A stretch of 64,000 nt of DNA, taken from positions 3,162,001 to 3,226,000 of the forward strand of contig CP042279.1 in the NCBI GenBank assembly GCA_007858575.1, given 5' to 3'. The notes under the pieces were generated by a model. That model made no database searches. It saw only the letters and a program-made list of their open reading frames with translations, and was not told the DNA's origin. A program made the translations under genes and the position numbers. Below are positions 10,429 through 21,102 of the stretch, piece by piece (within the stretch, counting starts at the first letter, position 1; each line of letters begins with the position of its first letter). This DNA is from Streptomyces sp. WAC08241. GTDB lineage: Bacteria > Actinomycetota > Actinomycetes > Streptomycetales > Streptomycetaceae.

Positions 10429-11869
10429 TCAGTGCTTGTAGTGCTTGATCGAGGAGTCCTTGGCGCCTCGTCGGCGAACTTCTGGATCTTCTTGATCGTC
10501 TCGGCGGGGGTGGCGCGGCCGGCCATCATCTCGCCGATGCCGGCGACGCCGATCTTCTCCTTCTGGAGGGCGACGTACCAGTCCTGGAGGCGCGGGTTGA
10601 CGACGTTCTGGCCGGCCTTCTCCAGGGCCGCGACGCCGGACTTCAGGCCCGGGGAGAGCTCGATGCCGTCGGTGCCGCCGTTGAGGGCGGTCAGGGACTT
10701 CACGGACTGCGTGAAGTTCTTGGAGGAGGCCTCGCTGAGCATGATGCGGAGCTGCTCCATGCCGCCCTCGGCGTTCTTCGCCTTGGCCGGGACGACGAAG
10801 GGCTTGCCGCCGGCGGCCCAGATGGTGCCGAACGGCATCTTGTCGGAGGCGTCGAGGCCGGTCGGGCCGGAGACGGCCAGGCCGAAGTCGGCCGGCATGG
10901 TCTTCGCGGCCTCGTTCTCGACCCAGGAGCCGTTCGGGATGAACAGCGCCTTGCCCTCGGTCCAGGCGGTCTGCGACTGGATGTGGTCGAGGCCGGGGTG
11001 CCCTTGAGGATGTAGCCCTTCCGGACGAGCTCGTAGTACGCCTCGAAGCACGCCTTGACGGCCGGGTGCTCCCAGGCCTTGGGCTCCAGGTTGTCGATGG
11101 CGTCCAGGACCTCGCGGCCGCCGACCTTGCCGATCATCGGGTAGAGCGAGAAGGGGACGTAGTACGGGTGCTTGCCCGCGTACGTCCAGGCGGCGATGCC
11201 CTTCTTCTTGGCCTTCTCGCAGACGGCCAGCATCTCGTCCCAGGTCTCCGGGTACTTCGCGTCGAGCGAGTCGAGGAGCTTCTGCGAGTACCAGACGCCG
11301 TAGACGGTGTAGGCGTAGTTGAGGATCCAGCACTGCTCGCCGTCGAACTGGCCCATCTCGACGATGCCGGGCCGCAGGGTGTCGCGGACCTTCTTGCTCG
11401 GGTCGTCGACGGAGGGCGCGTCGAGCAGCGGGGTGAGGTCCGCGAGCTGCTTCTGGCCGACCAGGACGCCCATGTCCATCTGCTCGGCGCCCGAGTTGTC
11501 GATGAGGTCCGGCGGGGTGCCGCCGTTGAAGCGCGGCTGCAGGGTGGTGGTGATCTTCTGGGTCGGGGTGAACTTGACGCTGGCCTTGGGGTAATTCGTC
11601 TCGTAGACCTTGATCGCGTCCTTGGCGTACTGCTGTCCGAATCCGCCGTCGAAGAGGACGAAGTCGAGCGGCGCCGACTCGTTCACGCCGAGCGGGTTCT
11701 TGTCGGACTTCGTACCCTTCTCGACCTTTCCGTTGCCACCGCTGTCACTGCTCGCACAGGCGGACAGGAACCCCATGGTCGGTACGGAGATCAGACCGAT
11801 AGCGGCGGAACGCTTGATCAGATCGCGACGGCCGAGGCCCTCATTGGTCTGTGCGGAGGTGGATCCCAT
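10429..11869 (-). CDS. ngcE: GlcNAc/diacetylchitobiose-binding lipoprotein
   Basis: Extracellular solute-binding protein of family 1 delivering chitin-derived sugars to NgcFG. The N-terminus has a Tat-like twin arginine (LGRRDLIKRS), a hydrophobic stretch and the lipobox FLSAC. I chose ATG 11869 (MGSTSAQ) because GAGGA lies 7 nt upstream; a TTG two codons earlier is possible. The sequence matches what I recall of the NgcE family, including the LDFVLFDGGFGQQYAKDAI block after the linker. Losses near 10997 and 10466 shift frames; the restored C-terminus ends KDSSIKHYKH and the corrected length is 480 aa, as expected. It is first gene of ngcEFG, and a candidate DasR site lies over its predicted promoter. 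Confidence 0.88.
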
Positions 11870-12022
11870 GCTCAAGTCCTCGCCTTCATTCAGGACTCAG
11901 GCGGTGTACCGGTCGCCCGTTCTCAACTCGCCACAGGCGAAGGGCCCCGCCACCGCGGTCATTTGCAGCCGGGTCGTGCACGCGCCGGGCCGTCGTCGAT
12001 GAACACGACGGGCTGGACGCCG

Positions 12023-12038
12023 ACAGGTATAGTCCACT
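12023..12038. promoter_or_regulatory. Candidate dre (DasR-responsive) element
   Basis: ACAGGTATAGTCCACT agrees at 13 of 16 positions with the dre consensus as I recall it (ACTGGTCTAGACCACT). It sits upstream of the GlcNAc/chitobiose transporter genes that DasR would be expected to control, and it covers the predicted -10 of ngcE. Confidence 0.55.
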
Positions 12039-12055
12039 TCCCTTCGCCTGAGCAA
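12026..12055 (-). promoter_or_regulatory. Predicted ngcE promoter
   Basis: Minus-strand -35 TTGCTC (12050-12055), an 18-nt spacer and -10 TATACC (12026-12031), giving a leader of about 150 nt to ngcE. The -10 lies inside the dre-like site, a repression geometry. Confidence 0.45.
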
Positions 12056-12158
12056 GATCGAAAGCAGGTTTCGACGGCCATCTTTCCCGAGTTGAGACCT
12101 GCGGGATAAGCACGCTGGATCTGCGGCGTTTCGTCCAACCATCCGTCCGGTGACACCC

Positions 12159-12188
12159 TTGACACGGGCCCTGAACTACCCGTACGGG
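12159..12188 (+). promoter_or_regulatory. Possible promoter of the FG-GAP gene
   Basis: A consensus -35 TTGACA (12159-12164) is followed at 18 nt by a weak TACGGG (12183-12188). The spacing is acceptable, the -10 poor. About 200 nt upstream of the start codon. Confidence 0.3.
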
Positions 12189-12210
12189 AGTGCGAAACGG
12201 CGGCCGGTCG

Positions 12211-12230
12211 GCCGGTCGGAACCGACCGGC
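12211..12230. promoter_or_regulatory. Palindrome in the FG-GAP gene leader
   Basis: Perfect GCCGGTCGG-AA-CCGACCGGC dyad downstream of the TTGACA hexamer. It could be an operator or an RNA hairpin; a second small dyad (TGATCC-G-GGATCA) is at 12307-12319. Nothing else is seen in 12231-12394. Confidence 0.35.
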
Positions 12231-12394
12231 GGGGCACGAAGGGCGTACGAACGGGTTCGAAACAGGTGTGTCACAAACACATGGACCGGTGAAGGTCCTG
12301 TACGGGTGATCCGGGATCATGGGGGTCCGCCGTTCACCGCCCCCGAGGGGAAAGCGGCGGAAACCGACTCATCCCACTCGATCTGGAGTACTAC

Positions 12395-13332
12395 GTGGCC
12401 AACTCTTCCGGCCTGAACCGCAAGGGCGTCCTGTCCCGCGTCACCGTCGCGGCGATAACCGCAGCCCTCGTCGGCACCACCACCGCCGCGGTCGCGGCCG
12501 ACGCCCCGCAGCGGTCCGCGCAGTCCGCCGCCGGCGAGGCGGCCCCGCGCTTCAGCACCTTCACTGCGGCGGGCGCCGCGGTCGCGACGCCGAACAACTC
12601 GCTGTACGGCGCGACCAACTACGGCAACCTGTACCGCTACGACCTGGACGGCAGGGGCGGTCTGAAGGCGGCCGTGTCGAGCGGGTCCGGCTGGCAGTAC
12701 AGCAAGTTCATCACCCAGGTGGACCACAACTCCGACGGCGCCTCCGACGGCCTCTGGTTCGTCGAGAACAACCGTCTGGGCTACATGAAGTACACCCCCG
12801 CGGAAGGCGAAGACGGCGTCGTACAGGACATCGGCGGCGGCTGGGGCATCTACAACCGGGTCCTCTCGGCCGGCAACAACGGCGGCGCGGCCGCGGACGA
12901 CCTGATCGCCCGCGACGGCTCCGGCAGGCTGTACCTGTACCTGGGCTACGGCAACGGCAGCTCACCGGCCGCACCCTCGTCGGGGGCGGCTGGCAGATCT
13001 ACGACCAGATCACCGGCAAGGGCGACATGACCGGGGACGGCAGGGCCGACCTCATCACCCGGGACACCGCGGGCCGCCTGTTCCTGTTCAAGGGCACCAA
13101 CGACTACAAGAAGCCGTTCGCGGGCCGCACGCAGATCGGCTCCGGCTTCCAGATCTACAACAACCTGCTCTCCGTGGGCGACCTGAACTTCGACGGCAAC
13201 GCGGACCTGCTGGCCCGTGACGGCAGCGGCCTGCTGTGGCTGTTCAAGGGCACCGGCAACGCGAACAAGCCGTTCTACGGCCGCGTGAAGATCGGCACCT
13301 CCGGCTGGAACGGCTTCAAGATCATGTTCTGA
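12395..13332 (+). CDS. Secreted FG-GAP/VCBS-repeat beta-propeller protein
   Basis: Exported protein with no recognisable catalytic residues. The GTG start at 12395 is preceded by GGAG; the first about 35 residues are a Sec signal ending AAVAADA. The rest consists of repeats of about 50 residues built on GWQIYDQITGKGDMTGDGRA and similar, each with the calcium-loop pattern D-x-D/N-x-D-G (for example DHNSDGASD, DMTGDGRAD, DLNFDGNAD), the mark of FG-GAP propellers. One base is missing near 12960; the corrected length is 312 aa. Monocistronic, divergent from ngcE and convergent with aconitase. Function unknown; such proteins often bind ligands or surface polymers. Confidence 0.85.
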
Positions 13333-13364
13333 TCCTCCGGATCCCGCGCACGCCGAACGTGCGA

Positions 13365-13400
13365 AAGGGCCCCGCTCCTCTTCCGAGGGGCGGGGCCCTT
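13365..13400. terminator. Bidirectional terminator between FG-GAP gene and acnA
   Basis: 16-bp arms (one mismatch) AAGGGCCCCGCTCCTC/GAGGGGCGGGGCCCTT with a TTCC loop, between two convergent genes. Confidence 0.85.
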
Positions 13401-13427
13401 GCGCCACCGGTGTCCGGTCAGGCCGTG

Positions 13428-16216
<2,789 letters not shown>

Positions 16217-16282
16217 GACAGTCTCCTTCATCAATGTGCGCGTACTACCGTCATGCTGCCGCCACGACCCCTCGCGGATCCG

Positions 16283-16314
16283 TTAAGGTAGGGCTAAGTT
16301 AGGTAACCCTTACC
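16283..16314. promoter_or_regulatory. Iron-box-like dyad upstream of acnA
   Basis: The A+T-rich stretch carries TTAAGGTAGGGCTAAG and overlapping AAGTTAGGTAACCCTTACC, which resemble the DtxR/IdeR-type iron box (about TTAGGTTAGGCTAACCTAA; 13/19 matches by eye), plus a perfect GGTAA-CCC-TTACC palindrome at 16302-16314. It lies 67-98 bp before the acnA start. Confidence 0.35.
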
Positions 16315-16342
16315 GGACGGGCGGCCACGGTGTGCCGTAAGC

Positions 16343-16366
16343 AGTTATCTCGATGTCGAGATAACT
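16343..16366. promoter_or_regulatory. Perfect 24-bp palindrome upstream of acnA
   Basis: AGTTATCTCGA-TG-TCGAGATAACT has 11-bp perfect arms. This is the shape of a MarR-family operator; S. coelicolor TamR (MarR family) is reported to act on the aconitase promoter (recalled literature). The remaining gap to 16578 is GC-rich with no convincing gene. Confidence 0.6.
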
Positions 16367-16578
16367 CTAGTGCATCCCCGTCGTTCGGTCATGCCCGGGC
16401 GCCCGCGAAGTGCGGGATGTCGCACTCCGGGGCACCCCCGCGGCGCGCCGCCGTGCGCCCGTCGCGGCGGGCGAGCACGAACACGGGCACGTCACGACGC
16501 TCGCCCCCGGCCGCCCCGCCGCTCCCCGTACGGACGCGGACGAGTGGCCGTCCCGGCGCGGGGGCCGAGGATCGGACC

Positions 16579-16931
16579 ATGTTCAGCGGCGTGCACGTGA
16601 CCTTCTACAGCCGGGACGCGGAGGCCGACCGTGCCTTCCTCCAGGACGTCTTCGGCTTCGAGCACGTGGACGCGGGGGCGGCTGGCTCGTCTTCAAGCTG
16701 CCGCCCGCCGAGATCGCGATGCACCCCACGGCGGACGGGCCGCGGCACGAGGTGTACCTCATGTGCGACGACCTCACCCGCACCCTGACGGCCCTGGAGG
16801 ACCGGGGGCGGAGATCTCACGGGCCATCACCGACCGGGGCTGGGGCTGCTCGCGGCCGTCCGGCTGCCGAGCGGCACGGAACTCCCCTGTACGAACCGCG
16901 TCACCCGACCGCGCACGACCTTTCACCCTGA
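16579..16931 (+). CDS. VOC-family (glyoxalase/bleomycin-resistance fold) protein
   Basis: Small cytoplasmic protein of about 118 aa with one vicinal-oxygen-chelate fold: MFSGVHVTFYSRDAEADRAF starts the first beta-alpha-beta module, followed by WLVFKLPPAEIAMHP, the helix-strand VYLMCDDLTRTLTALEDRG, and a final strand ending ELPLYEPRHPTAH. His in HVTFYS and Glu in LPLYEP occupy typical metal-ligand positions (inference). Four single-base losses in 350 bp scramble the frame. Activity cannot be assigned: it could be a dioxygenase-like enzyme or a binding protein. It lies divergent from acnA and upstream of the XRE-MurA gene. Confidence 0.7.
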
Positions 16932-16955
16932 CGGCCCACCCCCGATCCGATCTTC

Positions 16956-16971
16956 ATCTCATATCTGAGAT
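16956..16971. promoter_or_regulatory. Palindrome at the XRE-MurA start
   Basis: ATCTCA-TATC-TGAGAT ends 11 bp before the start codon at 16983. It shares an ATCTC...GAGAT core with the acnA palindrome. It could be bound by the gene's own XRE domain (autoregulation) or by the acnA regulator. Confidence 0.45.
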
Positions 16972-16982
16972 AACGTGACGCC

Positions 16983-18508
16983 ATGGCAGACGACTACCTC
17001 GTACGCATCGGCAGGCTCATCCGTGACGCCCGGCAGCACCGCGGCTGGACCCAGACGCAGCTCGCCGAAGCGCTGGCCACGAGCCAGAGCGCCGTCAACC
17101 GGATCGAGCGCGGCAACCAGAACATCAGCCTTGAGATGATCGCCCGGATCGGCGAGGCCCTCGACAGCGAGATCGTGTCGCTGGGGTACGCGGGCCCCAT
17201 GCACCTCCGGGTCGTCGGCCGGCGCCGGCTCTCCGGCGCCATCGACGTCAAGACCAGCAAGAACGCCTGTGTCGCGCTGCTCTGCGCCTCGCTCCTCAAC
17301 AAAGGCCGCACGGTCCTGCGCCGGGTCGCCCGCATCGAGGAGGTCTTCCGGCTCCTGGAGGTCCTCAACTCCATCGGCGTGCGCACCCGCTGGATCAACG
17401 AGGGCGTGGACCTGGAGATCGTCCCGCCGGCCGAGCTGGACATGGAGTCCATCGACGCCGAGGCCGCGATCCGCACCCGCTCGATCATCATGTTCCTCGG
17501 CCCGCTGCTGCACCGCATGGACCGCTTCCGGCTGCCGTACGCCGGCGGCTGCGACCTCGGCACGCGCACGATCGAGCCGCACATGATCGCCCTGCGCCGC
17601 TTCGGACTCGACGTCACGGCCACCGAGGGCATCTACCACGCGCAGGTCGAGCGCTCGGTCTCCCCGGCCGCCCGATCGTCCTGACCGAGCGCGGCGACAC
17701 GGTGACCGAGAACGCGCTGCTCGCCGCCGCCCGGCACGACGGCACGACCGTCATCCGCAACGCCTCCTCCAACCACATGGTCCAGGACCTCTGCTTCTTC
17801 CTGGAGGCGCTCGGCGTACGGGTCGACGGCATCGGCACCACCACCCTGACCGTGCACGGCGTGCCGCAGATCGACGTGGACGTCGACTACCCCCTCCGAG
17901 GACCCGGTCGAGGCGATGAGCCTGGTGGCCGCCGCCGTCGTCACCGAGTCGGAGCTGACGATCCGCCGGGTGCCGATCGAGTTCATGGAGATCGAGCTCG
18001 CGGTCCTGGAGGAGATGGGCCTCGACCACGACCGCTCGCCCGAGTACACCGCCGACAACGGCCGCACCCGCCTGGTCGACCTGACGGTCCGCCCCTCCAA
18101 GCTGGAGGCGCCGATCGACAAGATCCACCCGATGCCGTTCCCGGGCCTGAACATCGACAACGTCCCCTTCTTCGCGGCCATCGCGGCCACGGCGCAGGGC
18201 AAGACCCTGATCCACGACTGGGTCTACGACAACCGGGCCATCTACCTCACGGACTCAACTGCCTCGGCGGCCGCCTCCAGCTCCTGGACCCCCACCGCGT
18301 CCTCGTCGAGGGCCCGACCCGCTGGCGCGCCGCCGAGATGATGTGCCCGCCCGCCCTCCGCCCGGCCGTGGTCGTCCTCCTCGCGATGATGGCCGCCGAG
18401 GGCACGTCGGTCCTCCGGAACGTGTACGTCATCAACCGGGGGTACGAGGACCTGGCGGAGCGGCTGAATTCGATCGGGGCGCAGATCGAGATCTTCCGGG
18501 ACATCTGA
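16983..18508 (+). CDS. murA2: XRE helix-turn-helix fused to MurA-like enolpyruvyl transferase
   Basis: Residues 1-65 are an XRE HTH (WTQTQLAEALATSQSAVNRI). The remainder is an EPSP-synthase-fold UDP-N-acetylglucosamine 1-carboxyvinyltransferase, the first committed step of peptidoglycan synthesis. MurA residues are kept: the SKNA substrate Lys-Asn pair and the catalytic, fosfomycin-target Cys in AGGCDLGTR. C-terminal blocks FPGLNIDNVPFFAAIAATAQ and LNCLGGRLQLLDP are MurA-like. One base is lost near 17672 and one near 18255, and one extra C is present in the run at 17890; the corrected length is 508 aa. Position matches the second MurA of S. coelicolor (recalled SCO5998). Either a DNA-binding moonlighting enzyme or a regulator built on MurA; cytoplasmic. 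Confidence 0.85.
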
Positions 18509-18538
18509 GGATTCTCGGAGGATCCACCCCACGCCCCC

Positions 18539-18720
18539 TTCGATTGGTTCAGGAGCAGCGACGGCGGGGCGAGGCAGATCAGTGCGTGGAGATCGCTGCC
18601 GGTGCGAGAGTCGTGCGCATCCGTGACTCCAAGGCCGTGACCGGAGCCGTGACCGGACCCGTCATCCATGTGTCCTCACGAGGCGTGGGCTGCGTTCGTC
18701 AGGAAGGCTGACGATCGTAT
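18539..18720 (+). pseudogene. DUF397-family gene remnant
   Basis: Translation recovers the DUF397 pattern FDWFRSSDGG...CVEIAAG..VVRIRDSK...EAWAAFVRKADDR, but no start codon exists between the murA2 stop and the first conserved residues, and two frame changes are needed. DUF397 proteins are small partners of XRE regulators in Streptomyces. The remnant overlaps the 3' end of the helicase gene on the other strand and marks the left edge of the accessory region. Confidence 0.6.
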
Positions 18721-21102
18721 GCGAGAAGAGCCCTGCCGCCCTTGTCGGGCGGCAGGGCTCGCGCAAACCTCTGTTCGGGCAGGTAAGGGCTCGGCTCGTC
18801 GTACCATCTGATGCGCAGGGTGTCGCGAGCGCGGGTGGCCGCGACGAACAGCAGTGACTGCGCTTTCAGCTCCTCGCGGGCGAGGCGCCGGGGTCCGTGT
18901 CGCGGTAGCGCTGGACGACGGACGCGCGGGGATGACGCCGTCGCGGACACCGACGATGGCGAGTCTCTGGTATTCGAGCCCCTTGAAGCGGTGCATGGTG
19001 CCGACGTGGATGTCGCCGTCCCCTTCACACCCTCCTTGGTGAGTTCGGCGACGGTCAGCTCGGCCTCGGTCGCCAGGTAGTACATGACCTGGGTGACGGC
19101 TTCGCGATCGGCGACGCACACCGCGATGTTCCCGCGGGGTCCCGGATTTTGCCGTCGGCTCCGCCGGTGGCGAGTTCCTGGCGCCAGGCCCGCAGTGTGG
19201 TGGCGAGCTTGGCTAGTTCGTCGTCCCAGCTCTCGCAGGGGACGAACTCGGGAACCGGACCGCGCAGAACCGAGCGGTAGCCGTCGAGGGTGTCGGTGCC
19301 GTCGTCCAGGTCGTCGAAGGTGATCTGGTCGCTCTTGGGGTTCACCACCTCCATGGCCCGGTTCAGGATCTCGCGGGTGGTGCGGTAGCTGAGGGTGAGG
19401 CGGGCCGCGCGACCGCGGATGTGGACGCCGACGGTCCCCAGGGTGACCTGCTGGTCGTAGATGCGCTGATGGGTGTCGCCGGCGATGAACATGTCGTCCT
19501 CGCCCGGTGCGACCATGGCGCGGAGCATCTTCCAGTGAGCGGGCCTGAGATCCTGTGCCTCGTCGACGACGACGTACTTGTAACGGTGGCCCAGGTAGTA
19601 CATGCCGGAGCTGTCGTCGCGGTGGATGAGGTCCTTGCCGCCGACCTCGTCCTTGTACTCCTGACGTTGTTCGATCTTGGCAGCACGCTGCATCTCGAAG
19701 CGGGCAGCACGCTCGGCGGCCTGGCCCCAGGTCTCGCGCCCTTCCTTGTCGAGACGGGTGGTGAACTGCTCCAGGATCTTCCAGATCTGTGCCCGGTCGG
19801 GTCGGCTGACGGACCGGCCGCGTCCGGCTCGCCGCGCTTCGAAATACGCCTTGCGGGTGCCGAGGGACTGACCGAGGATCACCTGCCCCATTCCTCATAG
19901 AGGAACTCGGCGTCCCAGCGCTTCTCGTCGAGTTCGAGGAGGGCCTGGCGGAGCGTGCTCAGGGCGACGTTGTCATAGATGCGCTGCTTCCCGGCACCGG
20001 CGACGGTGTTCTCGTTGAGGACTCGGGCGGCGAGCTGGTCGATGTGCGTGATGTCGACGCGGGCCAGCAGGTCGGGTTCGAGCAGGGACGCCAGGCGGGC
20101 ACGCAGGTCGGTGGTGAGGTTCTTGGTGAAAGTGGTGAGCAGGATCGGCTTGCTGTGGCCAGGGGCAGTTGTTCGGCGAGGTGCTTGACACGATGGAGGG
20201 CGACGATGGTTTTGCCGGTGCCGGGGCCGCCGGACACCCTGAACGGCCCGCTGTAGCGGCGGTCGACGAGCTTCGCCTGGGCGGGGTGGAGGAAGACCTT
20301 CCAGGCACGGAAGTCGCCCTCTTCGATGACGTCCTTGAGGGCGTCGTCGATGGTGGTGACCGTGGTGCGGGCGAGCGCAGCGTCCAGGTCGTGGCGCTCG
20401 GATTCGTCGAGTTCGACGTCGACGGGAGCGGTGATCTCTTGCGGACCTCCTCGATGGACAGACCTGCGGCAAGGCCGTACAGGATGTCCTTGGTGAGGAG
20501 GGGGCACCGGAGACGAGAGCGTCGAGTTCGGTGCTCTCGGTGACCGCGAGGGCGAGGTCGATGAGCTGTTCGGCGACGCCGAGGTCGCGGAGCTCTTCGG
20601 CGGTGACGTCCGCGAGGAGCAGCTCGGCCTGGGAAAGGGTGGGCCTGGCGTCCGCGGGTTCGGCGGTGGGCGGTACGGCTGCGGGCGTCTTCGGCTCGTC
20701 CGTGACGTCCGGCTGCTCGGCCGGGGTGAGCGTCATCCCGGCCCGTTGGAGAACACTCTGGCCCACCACGGAAAGGTTCACGAACTCGATCTCTCCGGTG
20801 ATGCGGTTGATCGCGACGGAGAGTTCTTCGTAGACGTGCTTGCGGTGTCGGACGGCGACAACCAGCCACTTCTCGCGACCGGCACCGTCGATACCGATCT
20901 TGGCAAGAAGCGCCCGGTAGGACTGGTCGATCTTGGCGCGGTGGACGCGACCGTCGCCCTTGAGCGGCCTGAGGTCGAGGCCGGGATGGTCGGGGTTCTG
21001 CCGGAAGCGGTGGCAGAAGTCGTAGAACTTGCCCTTGACCGAGCGGTCGAGCTTGTACAGCTCCTGTTCGGCCTTTTCGTACAGGCTGAGCCGTGCGGTC
21101 AT
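18699..21102 (-). CDS. UvrD/Rep-type superfamily 1 helicase with RelE/ParE-like N-terminal domain
   Basis: About 802 aa. Residues 1-85 (MTARLSLYEKAEQELYKLDR, then ..IDQSYRALLAKI.., ..VVAVRHRKHVYEEL) look like a RelE/ParE toxin fold. Then come a Pro/Ala linker, Walker A GGPGTGKTIVALHRV (about residue 290), motif Ia TTFTKNLTTDLRARL, Walker B YVVVDEAQDLRP (about 510), motif III AGDTHQRIYD, motif IV LSYRTTREI, motif V GTMHRFKGLEYQ and motif VI FVAATRARDTL (about 757). All SF1 motifs survive several 1-base losses (near 20500, 20445, 20160, 19890, 19140, 19020 and 18890), so it is probably functional. The ATG overlaps the stop of the upstream GHKL gene (ATGA), implying a stoichiometric two-protein system. 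Not Gabija: the partner is not an OLD/TOPRIM nuclease. Confidence 0.83.
18728..18760 (-). terminator. Terminator-like hairpin at the helicase 3' end
   Basis: Perfect 14-bp arms GAGCCCTGCCGCCC/GGGCGGCAGGGCTC with a TTGTC loop. It lies inside the last 20 codons as read, so either the terminator overlaps coding sequence or the true stop lies earlier and is masked by an indel. Confidence 0.6.

Noticed and set aside
16389..16580. 63-codon minus-strand frame upstream of acnA
   Set aside because: No ribosome site and Arg/Gly/Ala-rich composition; it overlaps the start of the VOC gene.
17890..17894. Programmed frameshifting at the C-run in the MurA gene
   Set aside because: Many core genes carry similar isolated indels without slippery-site context or downstream structure, so error is the simpler explanation.
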